The notes: a model not told the origin generated them from the letters alone. DNA of 64,000 nt from Prescottella agglutinans (GCF_004011865.1 NZ_RKLP01000008.1:1-64000), one strand, 5' to 3'. Shown: positions 20,816-30,159, counted from the first letter of the stretch. Program-made: numbers and translations.

Positions 20816-20827
20816 ATCGGTGGCCCC

Positions 20828-21709
20828 TTACACCCAGTAGGCCACGCGGGCCCGGTACTTGCGCAGCGCGAGGATCGCGATCGCCCAGCCGATGACGGTG
20901 ATGCCCAGCACGATGTACCAGTGGTAGGCCTGCTGGTCCTTGCCGAGCATCGGCGCGCGAACGATTTCGAGGAAGTGGAACAGCGGGTTCAGTTCGGCGA
21001 TCTTCGCGCGCTCGGCGACCTGCCCGCCCTGTGCCTTGAGGGCCTCGGTGGACCAGAAGATCGGGGTGAGCACGAACAGCAGCAGCGTGAGACTGCCGAG
21101 GATCGGCGCGATGTCGCGGTAGCGGGTGGCGAAGATGCCGAACACGATCGACACCCACAGCGCATTGAGCACCAGCAGGCCCAGCGCCGGGATCGCGGCG
21201 AGGTCGGGCCAGGTCAGATTCCGCCACACACCGAACGCGACCAGCATGATCACGTAGATCACCATGTTGTGCGCGAAGAACAGAATCTGTCGCCACACCA
21301 GGCGGTAGACGTGCACGCTCAGCGCCGACGGCAACTGCTTGATCAGACCCTCGTTGGCGATGAACACCTCGGAGCCCTCGAGGATCGACGCGCTGATCAT
21401 GCTCCACACGATCAGTCCGACGGTGACGTACGGCAGGAACTCCTTGATGGACATCCCCAGCAGCGCCGAGTACAGGATGCCCATCGCGGTGGCCTGCACG
21501 CCGGTGGCGATGGTGATCCAGAACGGGCCGATCACCGACCGGCGGTACCGCTGCTTGATGTCCTGCCAGCCCAGGTTGAGCCACAGCTCGCGCTGCGCGA
21601 ACCCGTCGCGCATGTCCTGGAACGCGCGACGGAACGTCTGCGAATCGGACACGACGACGTCGGTGTCGGCGTCTGACGCCGGCTGGTGATCCAAGGCTGC
21701 TGCTGACAC
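20828..21709 (-). CDS. Galactan ABC exporter, permease subunit (Wzm-like)
   Basis: 293 residues, six predicted membrane helices, ABC-2 type permease as in polysaccharide exporters (mycobacterial rfbD/wzm, Rv3783). Before helix 1 it has RELWLNLGWQDIKQRYRRS-like sequence, typical of Wzm, and helix segments such as VTVGLIVWSMISASI and LRKYRARVAYWV at the C-terminus. First gene of the operon with the ATPase and glfT1. The ATG start 21709 is followed by a 30-residue polar N-terminus. Confidence 0.9.
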   Translation of the reverse strand: MSAAALDHQPASDADTDVVVSDSQTFRRAFQDMRDGFAQRELWLNLGWQDIKQRYRRSVIGPFWITIATGVQATAMGILYSALLGMSIKEFLPYVTVGLIVWSMISASILEGSEVFIANEGLIKQLPSALSVHVYRLVWRQILFFAHNMVIYVIMLVAFGVWRNLTWPDLAAIPALGLLVLNALWVSIVFGIFATRYRDIAPILGSLTLLLFVLTPIFWSTEALKAQGGQVAERAKIAELNPLFHFLEIVRAPMLGKDQQAYHWYIVLGITVIGWAIAILALRKYRARVAYWV

Positions 21710-21763
21710 GAGTTCCGAGCCTACCGCTCGCGGTGTGATTGCCCGCGAGACCGTGGTGCGCGG

Positions 21764-22345
21764 CTACAGGTACTGGCCGGTTCCCGGCGACGGCGAGTTG
21801 TCGTCGGACGCCTGCACGTGGTGCTGCGGCCCCATGCTCATCCCGGGCGGGAGCGCGCCCTGGCGCATCTGCTCGAGCTGGGCGCGCGCCGCCATCTGCT
21901 GCGCGAACAGCGCCGTCTGGATGCCGTGGAACAGGCCCTCGAGCCAACCGACCAGCTGTGCCTGAGCGATCCGCAGCTCGGCGTCGGTGGGCACCGAGTC
22001 GTCGTTGAACGGGAGCGTGAGCCGCTCGAGCTCCTCCCGCAGCTCGGGCGCCAGGCCCTGCTCGAGCTCGCGCACCGACGACTTGTGAATCTCCTTCAGT
22101 CGCGTGCGGCTCGCGTCGTCGAGCGGTGCGGCCCGCACCTCCTCGAGCAGCTGCTTGATCATCGTGCCGATGCGCATGACCTTCGCCGGCTGCTCCACCA
22201 TGTCGGTGAGCGCGTCCTGACCGTCCTGCTCGGATTCGGTACCGGGTGCGGCCTGGCCGCCGTCGGTGCGATCTCCACCGCCGATGGGCACGGGGTGGCC
22301 GTCGGGGCCGATCACGAGCACGCGTTCGTTCTCCGGTTGCGTCAT
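21764..22345 (-). CDS. bpa: Bacterial proteasome activator (Bpa/PafE)
   Basis: ATP-independent ring-shaped activator that opens the 20S proteasome gate and feeds it unfolded proteins. 193 residues, orthologous to Rv3780. The central helical bundle is about residues 45-150. The extreme C-terminus is GTGQYL; the GQYL tail is the gate-opening motif known for the M. tuberculosis protein. Start at MTQPEN (22345); the longer frame to 22399 has no conserved sequence. Its position next to the galactan operon matches mycobacterial synteny. Confidence 0.93.
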   Translation of the reverse strand: MTQPENERVLVIGPDGHPVPIGGGDRTDGGQAAPGTESEQDGQDALTDMVEQPAKVMRIGTMIKQLLEEVRAAPLDDASRTRLKEIHKSSVRELEQGLAPELREELERLTLPFNDDSVPTDAELRIAQAQLVGWLEGLFHGIQTALFAQQMAARAQLEQMRQGALPPGMSMGPQHHVQASDDNSPSPGTGQYL

Positions 22346-22481
22346 GGCTCCATCTTGTACGTTTCGACGCCGGTTCGCCGAGGGTGGGCAACCTGGCACG
22401 AAAGAAACGTGTGCTAGAGCACGTTCCGAAAAGTCGGATCTGAATCACACGGTGTTGACAGTGGGACCTAGAGTGTCCGTC

Positions 22482-23684
22482 ATGGCTTACGACGTTGCCC
22501 GGGTACGGGGACAGATCCCGTCGTTGGGCGATGGATGGGTGCACCTCGACCCGCAAGCCGGAATGCAGATCCCCGACGCTGTGTCCCGCTCCGTCTCCAC
22601 GGCTTTCCGCGGCTCCGCGTCGTCTTCGACGGGCCCGCACGCGTCATCTCGCCGCAGCGCGGCGATCGTCGACGCCGCACGTGAGGCGGTCGCCGACCTC
22701 GTCGGCGGCGATCCGGCAGGCGTCGTGCTGGGCGCAGGCCGGGCGGTGCTGCTGGCGTGGCTGGCGGAGTCGCTCAGCTCCCGGCTCGGTCTCGGCACCG
22801 GGATGGTGCTCTCCCGGCTCGACGAGGAGGCCAACGTCGCGCCGTGGCTGCGGGTCGCGAGCCGGTACGGCGCGCAGGTCCGCTGGGCCGAGGTGGAGAT
22901 CGAGACGTGTGAGCTTCCCAGTTGGCAGTTCGCCGAACTGGTGCAGCCCACCACCCGCCTGATGGCGCTAACCGCGGCGTCCCCGGTCGTCGGGTCCGCA
23001 CCGGCGGTGCGCGTCGCAGCCGACCGCATCCACGAGGTCGGCGGTCTGATCGTGGTCGACGCCGTGGGCGCCGCCCCGTACGCACATCTCGACATCCACG
23101 ATCTCGGCGCCGACGTCATCGCGGTGAGCGCGCCGGCGTGGGGCGGCCCGCAGGTCGGCGCGCTCGTGTTCCGCGATCCGTCGCTGCTCGACCGGATCCC
23201 GGCGGTGTCGCTCAACCCGTTCGCGCGGGGCGTCGAACGCATGGAGGTCGGCGGCCACCAGTTCGCGCTGCTGGCCGGCCTGACCTCGTCGATCGACTAC
23301 CTGGCCGGGCTCGAGGAGACCGCGAGCGGCAGCCGCCGCGAGCGCCTCGAGACGTCCATCAGTTCGCTGCAGGCCTACCAGGACCAGCTCTTCGAGTACC
23401 TGATGCGCTCGCTCGACTCGCTGCCGCAGGTGACCGTCATCGGCCGGTCCCCGATCCGGGTGCCCACGCTGAGCTTCACCGTCACCGGGGTACCGGCCGA
23501 CAAGGTGGCCGCGCACCTCGCCGACAACCGCATCGCCACCGTCAGCGGCACCCAGTCCGGGCACCGCCTGCTCGACGCGCTCGGGGTCAACGACGAGGGC
23601 GGCGCGATCACCATCGGTCTCGCGCCCTACACCACCCGCTACGAGATCAACCAGCTCGTTCGGCACCTGTCGGCGCTGGGCTGA
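22482..23684 (+). CDS. Cysteine-desulfurase-like protein lacking the PLP lysine
   Basis: 400 residues, fold type I aminotransferase class V (NifS/SufS/Csd-like), closely similar to what I recall of Rv3778c. It has VVDAVGAAPYAHLDIH, where the PLP-contacting Asp and the usual His position fall, and C-terminal TVSGTQSGHRLLDALGVND. The segment that should read S-x-H-K before GPxG reads SAPAWGGPQVG, so the Schiff-base lysine is absent and the active-site Cys loop is not seen. It may be a non-catalytic or differently acting relative. Diverges from bpa; start at MAYDVARVRG. Confidence 0.8.
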   Translation: MAYDVARVRGQIPSLGDGWVHLDPQAGMQIPDAVSRSVSTAFRGSASSSTGPHASSRRSAAIVDAAREAVADLVGGDPAGVVLGAGRAVLLAWLAESLSSRLGLGTGMVLSRLDEEANVAPWLRVASRYGAQVRWAEVEIETCELPSWQFAELVQPTTRLMALTAASPVVGSAPAVRVAADRIHEVGGLIVVDAVGAAPYAHLDIHDLGADVIAVSAPAWGGPQVGALVFRDPSLLDRIPAVSLNPFARGVERMEVGGHQFALLAGLTSSIDYLAGLEETASGSRRERLETSISSLQAYQDQLFEYLMRSLDSLPQVTVIGRSPIRVPTLSFTVTGVPADKVAAHLADNRIATVSGTQSGHRLLDALGVNDEGGAITIGLAPYTTRYEINQLVRHLSALG

Positions 23685-23702
23685 ATCGATCTCCGGTCCC
23701 GT

Positions 23703-24698
23703 TCAGTCCTCGCGGACGCTCAGGACCACCTTCCCGACGGTGTCGGGGGAGTCGAGCATCTCGTGCGCGGTGGGCGCCTCCGCGATCGGCAGTTCCGCGT
23801 GCACGATCGGCTGGACGATGCCGTCGCGGACGAGCGGCCACAGCTTGTCCCGCACCGCCGCGATCACCGCCGCCTTGCTGGACGGCCCGGTCTCGGGGCG
23901 TCCGCGCAGCCCGGTCGCGAGCACCCGGCCGCGCTTGCCGAGCAGCTTGCCGATGTCCAGTTCGCCCTTGCGCCCGCCCTGCATGCCGATGATGACGAGC
24001 TGCCCGTCGGGGGCGAGGACATCGACGTTGCGGTCCAGGTACGACCCGCCCATGTTGTCGAGGACGACGTCGGCGCCGTGGCTGCGGGTGGCCTCGCGCA
24101 GCACCTGCACGAAGTCGTCGTCGCGGTAGTTGATCAGGATCTCGGCGCCCAGTTCGGCGCACCGCTCGAGCTTGTCCGCGGACCCGGCGGTGACCGCGAC
24201 GCGGGCGCCGAGGGCCTTGCCGACCTGGATGGCGTGGGTGCCGATGCCCCCGCCGCCGCCGTGGACCAGCAGCACCTGGCCGGCGTGCAGTCCGCACTCC
24301 ATCACCAGGTTCGACCACACCGTGCACGCGACCTCCGGCAGCGACGCCGCCGCCCGCAGGTCCAGCTCGTCCGGCACCGGCAGCAGTTGCGTGGCCGGTA
24401 CCGCGACCTTCTCGGCGTAGCCACCGCCCGCCAGCAGCGCGGCCACCCGGTCGCCCACCTTCCAGCCGTGCACGTCGGGGCCGACCTCGGCGATCACGCC
24501 GGAGCACTCGAGGCCGAGGATGTCGCTCGCCCCGGGCGGCGGCGGATACAGCCCGCGGCGCTGCAGCAGATCCGCGCGGTTGACGGCGGTGGCGGCGACG
24601 TCGAGCAGGACCTCGTCGCGCCGGGGTGTCGGATCGGGAACCTCGGTCCAGGACATCACTTCGGGTCCACCGGGCTCGGAAATCGTGATCGCGTACAT
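23703..24698 (-). CDS. NAD(P)H-quinone oxidoreductase, zeta-crystallin type
   Basis: 331-residue MDR-superfamily reductase without the zinc ligands. It has AVNRADLLQRRGLYPPP (QOR signature), GLECSGVIAEVG, and the nucleotide-binding VHGGGGGIGTHAIQ. It probably reduces quinones or enones with NADPH in the cytoplasm; Rv3777 is the likely mycobacterial counterpart from order. Convergent with the desulfurase-like gene, divergent from the hydroxyacid oxidase. Confidence 0.88.
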   Translation of the reverse strand: MYAITISEPGGPEVMSWTEVPDPTPRRDEVLLDVAATAVNRADLLQRRGLYPPPPGASDILGLECSGVIAEVGPDVHGWKVGDRVAALLAGGGYAEKVAVPATQLLPVPDELDLRAAASLPEVACTVWSNLVMECGLHAGQVLLVHGGGGGIGTHAIQVGKALGARVAVTAGSADKLERCAELGAEILINYRDDDFVQVLREATRSHGADVVLDNMGGSYLDRNVDVLAPDGQLVIIGMQGGRKGELDIGKLLGKRGRVLATGLRGRPETGPSSKAAVIAAVRDKLWPLVRDGIVQPIVHAELPIAEAPTAHEMLDSPDTVGKVVLSVRED

Positions 24699-24734
24699 GC
24701 CTCGACGCTAGTCCGATCGCGCTAGCGTCACCGC

Positions 24735-25916
24735 GTGACCTTCTTCGGCAACATGCAGAACGAGATCTACCTGACCGGCCTCTCCGGGGCGCGCCCCGAT
24801 CTGCCGATGACCGCCGCCGGCCTCGAGGCGCGGGCGCGGGCGGAGCTGAGCGCGGAGGCGTACGCGTACATCGCGGGCAGCGCGTCCACCGAACGCACCG
24901 CGGCCGCGAACCTCGACGCGTTCACCCGGCACGCGGTGGTGCCGCGGATGCTGCGCGGCACCAGCGCCCCGGACGCGCGCGACCTGAGCGTCGACATCCT
25001 CGGCACCCGGCTGGCCGCGCCGGTGCTGACCGCCCCGATCGGGGTGCTCGGTCTGGTTCGCGAGCACGGGGAGACGATCGTCGGCGAGGTGGCGGCCGAA
25101 CTCGGTGTCGGGTCGGTGCTTTCGACCGCGGCGTCGTCCACGATCGAGGACGTGGGAGCCGTGTCGGGCGACAACTGGTGGTACCAGCTGTACTGGCCCG
25201 CCGACGACGAACTGGCGCAGTCGCTGGTGCAGCGGGCCGCGAAGGCCGGCGCGAAGGCGATCGTCGTCACCGTCGATACTCCGGGGATGGGCTGGCGGCC
25301 AAGGGATCTCGAGCTCGGGCACCTGCCCTTCCTGCGTGCGCAGGGGATCGCGAACTACCTGTCGGACCCGGTGTTCCGGGCGCGGCTGGCGGCCCCGCCG
25401 GAGGAGAGCGCCGAGGCGATGCAGATCGCGGTACTCACCTGGGTCTCGCTGTTCGGCAACCACGCGCTGCGCGCCGCGGATGTCGCGAAGATAACCGAGT
25501 GGACCGGTCTCCCCGTTTTGGTGAAAGGCATTGTCCACGAGGACGATGCGCGCGCCGTCGTCGACGCGGGCGCGGACGGTGTGATCGTGAGCAACCACGG
25601 CGGCCGACAGGTGGACGGCGCGATCGCCGCCCTCGACGCCCTCGGCCCCGTCGCGGCCGCGGTGGGGGACCGCGCGACGGTCCTAATGGACTCCGGGATT
25701 CGTTGCGGTGCAGACGTGTTGATCGCACTCGCGCTCGGTGCCGATGCGGTGCTCTACGGGCGTCCCTGGGTCTACGGACTGGGTCTCGCCGGCGCCGACG
25801 GGGTGCGGCACGCGCTGCGAATCCTGTTGGCGGATTTGGACGTCACAATGGGGTTGACCGGTTTGTCGAGCGTGGCGGAGATCGATTCGAGCATCCTTCG
25901 CGCTGTCGGACGATAG
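24735..25916 (+). CDS. FMN-dependent alpha-hydroxyacid oxidase (lactate 2-monooxygenase-like)
   Basis: 393-residue FMN-dependent (beta/alpha)8-barrel enzyme oxidising L-2-hydroxyacids. Signatures: AYAYIAGSASTERT with the substrate-binding Tyr, APIGVLGLV, WYQLYWPAD, LVKGIVHEDDA with the FMN Lys, and the catalytic His in SNHGGRQVDGAI, then DSGIRCGADV. The NWWYQLYWP segment and overall style favour the lactate monooxygenase or oxidase branch over respiratory lldD; this is a judgement. GTG start. The MarR gene follows 19 bp later, probably regulating it. Confidence 0.88.
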   Translation: MTFFGNMQNEIYLTGLSGARPDLPMTAAGLEARARAELSAEAYAYIAGSASTERTAAANLDAFTRHAVVPRMLRGTSAPDARDLSVDILGTRLAAPVLTAPIGVLGLVREHGETIVGEVAAELGVGSVLSTAASSTIEDVGAVSGDNWWYQLYWPADDELAQSLVQRAAKAGAKAIVVTVDTPGMGWRPRDLELGHLPFLRAQGIANYLSDPVFRARLAAPPEESAEAMQIAVLTWVSLFGNHALRAADVAKITEWTGLPVLVKGIVHEDDARAVVDAGADGVIVSNHGGRQVDGAIAALDALGPVAAAVGDRATVLMDSGIRCGADVLIALALGADAVLYGRPWVYGLGLAGADGVRHALRILLADLDVTMGLTGLSSVAEIDSSILRAVGR

Positions 25917-25935
25917 ATAGCACTACTATGCATTT

Positions 25936-26430
25936 GTGACAGCAGATGCTCGAGTAACCACGGGTGCCGGGGTGGCGTGGCTCGGTGCCGAGGAGATGCG
26001 CGCGTGGCGCGGTTTCATCGATGGCAGTCAGCGGCTCATGGCGGTGCTCAACCGGGAGTTGCAGTCCGCGCACGACATGTCCCTGGCCGAGTACCGCATC
26101 CTCGTGATGCTCTCGGAGTCGCCGGACGGTTCGGTGCGGATGAGTGACCTGGCGGACGGCGTGCTGTCGTCGCGCAGTCGGCTCACCCACCAGATCCGGC
26201 GGATGGAGACCCAGGGCATGGTGGAGCGCAGCCAGTGCGTCGAGGACGGTCGAGGCGTCCTCGCCGTCATCACCGACGAGGGCCGACGGCGCCTCGCCGA
26301 GGCCGCGCCCACGCACCTGTCCGGCGTCCGCAAATACCTCATCGACCTGCTCAGCAAGCCGGAGATGACGGCCGTCGCCGACGTGTTCGAGAAGGTCGAC
26401 ACCGCTATCGGTGACCGCGCCGTCGGGTGA
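25936..26430 (+). CDS. MarR-family transcriptional regulator
   Basis: 164 residues. The winged helix lies at about 50-115: LAEYRILVMLSESP, MSDLADGVLSSRSRLTHQIRRME and the wing VEDGRGVLAVITDEGRRRL. As a dimer it would repress a nearby promoter until a small phenolic or acid ligand binds. The GTG start follows a short AT-rich stretch (GATAGATAGCACTACTATG) that may be its -10 region and/or an operator. Downstream of the hydroxyacid oxidase on the same strand. Confidence 0.88.
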   Translation: MTADARVTTGAGVAWLGAEEMRAWRGFIDGSQRLMAVLNRELQSAHDMSLAEYRILVMLSESPDGSVRMSDLADGVLSSRSRLTHQIRRMETQGMVERSQCVEDGRGVLAVITDEGRRRLAEAAPTHLSGVRKYLIDLLSKPEMTAVADVFEKVDTAIGDRAVG

Positions 26431-26472
26431 GTGGTTTCGCCCGACCCGACCGATGCGGCTAGGATTCGCCAC

Positions 26473-26562
26473 GGAAGCGTGGCAGAGCGGCCGAATGCAC
26501 TCGCCTTGAAAGCGAGCGTGGCGTTAAACCCACCGGGGGTTCAAATCCCTCCGCTTCCGCCA
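26473..26562 (+). tRNA. tRNA-Ser (anticodon UGA)
   Basis: A 90-nt class II tRNA with encoded CCA. Acceptor GGAAGCG pairs with CGCTTCC. The anticodon arm is CTCGC-CTTGAAA-GCGAG, giving anticodon TGA. A long variable arm follows, then the T arm with GTTCAAATC. It reads UCA and other UCN serine codons. Confidence 0.97.
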
Positions 26563-26564
26563 GG

Positions 26565-26600
26565 GCCCCTCACCTGTTAGCGCAGGTGAGGGGCTTTCTC
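26565..26600 (+). terminator. Intrinsic terminator after tRNA-Ser
   Basis: GCCCCTCACCTG, loop TTAGCG, CAGGTGAGGGGC: a perfect 12-bp stem (26565-26594) followed by TTTCTCG. It begins two bases after the tRNA CCA end. It may also serve cycA, which ends at 26622 from the other side. Confidence 0.88.
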
Positions 26601-26621
26601 GTTCGATAGCCGGAGTGGCGA

Positions 26622-28085
26622 TCACTGCAGTCCCGACTCGCCCCGGAAGGCCGCGGCCCGTGCCATCTGCGTCGGCCGGCGGCGCACGACCGCCCACACG
26701 ACGCCGAGCACGATGAACCAGGCGGGGGTGACGAGCAATGCTTGGAGCGTGTCGTGCCGCTGGGTGAACGCCCAGATCAGGAAAGCGAAGAACGCGAACA
26801 CCACGTAACACATGGCGACGCCACCGGGCATCTTGAAGGTCGACGCCGCGTGCAGATGCGGACGCTTCCTTCGGTAGACGATGTAGCTGAGCAGGATGAT
26901 CGACCAGACGAAGATGAAGCACAGTGACGAGATCGTCGTCACGACGGTGAACGCCTCGATGATCGAGCCGCCGACGGCCACCATGACCACACCGGTCAGC
27001 AGGAACACGCCAGACAGATACAGGGCGTTCGCTGGTACCCGGCGCCGGGTGAGCCTGCCGAACACGGCGGGTGCGTCACCTTGCTGCGCAAGCCCGTACA
27101 CCATGCGCGAGGTCGAGTAGATTCCCGAGTTCGCCGAGGAAGTCGCCGAGGTGAGGACGACGAAGTTGATCAACGATGCCGCGATGCCCAGGCCTGCGAG
27201 GGAGAACATCGCCACGAACGGACTGCGCTCCGCGCTGATCGACTGCCACGGGGTGACCGAGATGATCACCGTGAGGGCGACGACGTAGAACAGCATGACC
27301 CGGACCGGGATCGAATTGATCGCCTTGGGCATGTTCTTCTCGGGATCCTTCGCCTCGGCGGCGGTGGTGCCGACCAGTTCGATGCCCACGAAGGCGAAGG
27401 TAGCGATCTGGAAGCCGGCGACGAAGCCCATGATCCCGGTCGGGAAGAGGCCGCCGTCGTTCCAGATGTTCGCGAACGACGCCTGCGCGCCACTGGGTGC
27501 GGTGAAGTGTGTGAACACCATCGCCAGACCGACGACGATGAGGCTCACGATGGCGACGATTTTGATCAGCGCGAACCAGAACTCGGTCTCCCCGAACGCC
27601 TTGACACTGGGCAGGTTGAGTCCGACGAGCACTGCCACCGACGCCAGCGCCGGAATCCACAACGGGATCGAGCCCCACCAGTACGACACGTAGCCCGCAA
27701 TCGCGATCACGTCCGCGATCCCGGTGACGATCCAGCAGAACCAGTACGTCCATCCGGTGAAGAAGCCCGCCCACGGGCCGAGCAGATCCGAGGCGAAGTC
27801 CGCGAACGACTTGTAGTCGGTGTTGGAGAGCAGCAGCTCGCCCATAGCTCGCATGACGAAGAACAGCATCGTGCCGATGATCATGTATACGAAGATCACC
27901 GACGGGCCGGCGAGGGAGATCGTCTTCCCGGAGCCCATGAAGAGACCTGTGCCGATCGCGCCTCCGATGGCGATCAGCTGGATGTGCCGGTTGGACAGCT
28001 GCCGGGACAGCCCCGGCTGGTGTGATTCGTCGGCGTCGGCGGAGGCCGACGCCGACGCGACGCGGGGCTCGGTGTACTCGGGCAT
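26622..28085 (-). CDS. cycA: D-serine/D-alanine/glycine permease
   Basis: Proton-coupled uptake of D-alanine, D-serine and glycine; 487 residues, 12 helices, amino acid-polyamine-organocation superfamily. It is strikingly like E. coli CycA from residue 25 on: NRHIQLIAIGGAIGTGLFMG, SGKTISLAGPS, ELVGTTAAEAKDPEKN and LTSATSSANSGIYSTSRM. Similar permeases (serine, GABA) are possible, but the divergent D-amino acid dehydrogenase supports CycA. AAGGAG lies about five bases before the ATG. Confidence 0.88.
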   Translation of the reverse strand: MPEYTEPRVASASASADADESHQPGLSRQLSNRHIQLIAIGGAIGTGLFMGSGKTISLAGPSVIFVYMIIGTMLFFVMRAMGELLLSNTDYKSFADFASDLLGPWAGFFTGWTYWFCWIVTGIADVIAIAGYVSYWWGSIPLWIPALASVAVLVGLNLPSVKAFGETEFWFALIKIVAIVSLIVVGLAMVFTHFTAPSGAQASFANIWNDGGLFPTGIMGFVAGFQIATFAFVGIELVGTTAAEAKDPEKNMPKAINSIPVRVMLFYVVALTVIISVTPWQSISAERSPFVAMFSLAGLGIAASLINFVVLTSATSSANSGIYSTSRMVYGLAQQGDAPAVFGRLTRRRVPANALYLSGVFLLTGVVMVAVGGSIIEAFTVVTTISSLCFIFVWSIILLSYIVYRRKRPHLHAASTFKMPGGVAMCYVVFAFFAFLIWAFTQRHDTLQALLVTPAWFIVLGVVWAVVRRRPTQMARAAAFRGESGLQ

Positions 28086-28780
28086 AGGTACTCCTTGCTA
28101 GGAAACGGGATGCTGCACAACGAATCACGCCGGCGTCCCGGGGGAGTGGAGGCGCCGTCGCGGCGAAGCCTGGACGCCGCGATCGAGACCGAGGTCACGT
28201 CAGCATCCGCTGCGGTCATCGTCCGAGAGGAAGCGGCGTGCGGTGTCCACTGGTCGTATCCAGCTCGAACGACCGTGAGGTCTGTTGTCGCTGCAGTCTG
28301 TCTGATCGATCGTGTGGACCGCGTTGCGACTGAGCCGATGTCCGGGAGCAGTATCTCAGCCTTGGCGCTGTGCCGCGCATCACACTGTAGGGGTGGTCGG
28401 ATCTCGGTGCAACAGCCGATCGGCGTCGCGGCCTTCGGATCCTGTGGATGTGGCCCGGCGGTCGGCGGAAATGTGTTGCAGCACAGTCGTTCGATCGACG
28501 GATCGCCGGTTCGCGTCCCGTGTCGGAGCTGCGTCCGCCCGCCGTCGCGCTCGGCGGCGTCTCGCCGCCTCCCGGCTCGGTGGCGGGTGGAAGTCGACAG
28601 TTGATGGGCTCCAAAAATGCTGTAGAGCAATCATTTTCATTCCCTATGGCCCCGCGATGCGGGCGATTGTGCTGTGCGCACTGATCGCACGTGAATGATT
28701 GGAGGGAGCGCACGGTGACACGGCATGCATATCGGTTCGATGATCGAGTGACGGCAAACACATTCGATGAGAGGTACGCC
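28086..28780. other. Long divergent intergenic region, cycA/dadA
   Basis: 695 bp without a convincing gene. It must contain both promoters and probably PucR-type operators. There are several GATCGAT-type short palindromes (about 28303-28312, 28492-28504) and an AT-rich patch at 28612-28645 that is the likeliest promoter position for dadA. Open frames in it show no conserved sequence or codon bias typical of neighbours. Confidence 0.45.
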
Positions 28781-30037
28781 ATGAGGCTCTGCCCCAATGC
28801 CCCGCAGCGAGTCGGCATCGTCGGCGCTGGAATGGTCGGACTGTCGACCGCTTGGTTTCTTCAGGAACGCGGAGTCGAGGTCACGGTCTTCGATCGGGCC
28901 GGCGTCGCTGCCGGCGCCTCCTGGGGCAACGCGGGATGGGTGACACCGGGTATCAGTACCCCGCTCCCCGAGCCCGCGGTGCTGAAGTACGGCATCCGGG
29001 CCGTGCTCAGTCCGTCCTCGCCCGTCTACGTCCCGCCGACAGTGAACCTTCGGCTGATCCGGTTCCTCGCATCGTTCGCGCGACACAGCACTGCGACACG
29101 ATGGAGGGAGGCGATGGCGTCGTTGGTCGCGATCAACCGAGGTTCGTTGTCCGCGTTCGACGCGCTCGCGGAGGGTGGCGTGGCCGAACCGGTGCACGAG
29201 GCGAAGTCCTTTCTGGCCGCGTACCGGACACCGCTGGAGCGCAGCGTCCTGCTCGACGAGATCGAGCACATCCGTGCGGCCGGTCAGGAGATCGAGTTCG
29301 ACGTCCTGTCGGGCGACGACGCTCGTGGCGTCGAACCGTCGCTGTCCGACGAGATCGGGGCCGCGATCAGACTGCACGGCCAGCGGTTCATCAATCCCGG
29401 CGACTACGTGAACAGCCTCGCCGAGTCGGTCCGTGCACGCGGGGGGACGATCCACGAGGGCATGGCGATCAGCGGGATTGCCGATGACGGCAGCGTCGTC
29501 CGCGTTGCGAGTCCAACCGGTGATGCAGGTCGGTTCGACGCCGTTGTGCTCGCGACGGGAACGTGGCTCGGTGAGATCGCTCGCGACTTCGGTGTCCGTG
29601 TACCTGTCCAGGCGGGCCGCGGGTACAGCTTCAGCGTCGCTGTCGAGCATGTCCCCTCGGGCCCGGTCTACTTCCCGGCGCAGCGGGTGGCGTGCACGCC
29701 GCTCGGGGACCGGCTGAGGGTGGCCGGGATGATGGAGTTCCGGGCACCACACGCCGCGCTGGACGGACGGCGTATCGCCGCGATCGTCCAGGCCGCGCGA
29801 CCGCTGCTACGCGGTGCCGACCTCGATTCCCGGCGCAGCGAATGGGTCGGATCTCGCCCCTGCACACCGGACGGCCTTCCGGTCATCGGTGGCACTCGAT
29901 CGCCTCGAGTGTTCGCCGCGGGCGGTCACGGCATGTGGGGGATCACGCTGGGGCCGGCGACGGGACGCCTTCTCGCCGACACCATCGTCACCGGGCGCAC
30001 GGCAACCGAACTCGGGCCGTTCGACCCGATGCGATGA
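28781..30037 (+). CDS. dadA: FAD-dependent D-amino acid dehydrogenase
   Basis: 418 residues, DAO-fold flavoprotein oxidatively deaminating D-amino acids to 2-oxoacids and passing electrons to the respiratory chain. The FAD site RVGIVGAGMVGLSTAWFLQERG is near the start, followed by the DadA-like AGASWGNAGWVTPG; the C-terminal GGHGMWGITLGPATGR closes the flavin site. Two starts have good ribosome sites: ATG 28781 (GAGAGG, 6-base spacing) and GTG 28715 (GGAGGGAG, 6-base spacing). The extra 22 residues are AT-rich at third positions, so I prefer 28781. Confidence 0.85.
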   Translation: MRLCPNAPQRVGIVGAGMVGLSTAWFLQERGVEVTVFDRAGVAAGASWGNAGWVTPGISTPLPEPAVLKYGIRAVLSPSSPVYVPPTVNLRLIRFLASFARHSTATRWREAMASLVAINRGSLSAFDALAEGGVAEPVHEAKSFLAAYRTPLERSVLLDEIEHIRAAGQEIEFDVLSGDDARGVEPSLSDEIGAAIRLHGQRFINPGDYVNSLAESVRARGGTIHEGMAISGIADDGSVVRVASPTGDAGRFDAVVLATGTWLGEIARDFGVRVPVQAGRGYSFSVAVEHVPSGPVYFPAQRVACTPLGDRLRVAGMMEFRAPHAALDGRRIAAIVQAARPLLRGADLDSRRSEWVGSRPCTPDGLPVIGGTRSPRVFAAGGHGMWGITLGPATGRLLADTIVTGRTATELGPFDPMR

Positions 30038-30159
30038 GTCGATCACCGTTCCATGGGACCGTGGAGGCACGTGCCATGACTGGTCGGCACGTTGAGCGCT
30101 GACCAGCACCGAGTAGACACCGACACGGCAGGACGCCCTTGCCGGTGCCGAGGAGAGCA

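Noticed and set aside
22455-22474. TTGACA with a TAGAGT nearby as a promoter
   Set aside because: The spacing is only about 8 bp, too short for a sigma-70-type promoter.
19104-22640. 1178-residue open frame on the minus strand
   Set aside because: Only its end is real (glfT1). The rest runs out of frame through the ATPase, permease and bpa genes and is Arg/Ala/Gly-rich high-GC shadow sequence.
24735-25916. Inosine-monophosphate dehydrogenase or dihydroorotate dehydrogenase
   Set aside because: The SNHGGRQ catalytic segment and Tyr positions are those of FMN hydroxyacid oxidases.
28095-28604. 169-residue frame in the cycA-dadA gap
   Set aside because: No conserved motif, mixed codon bias, no ribosome site; overlaps other equally good random frames.
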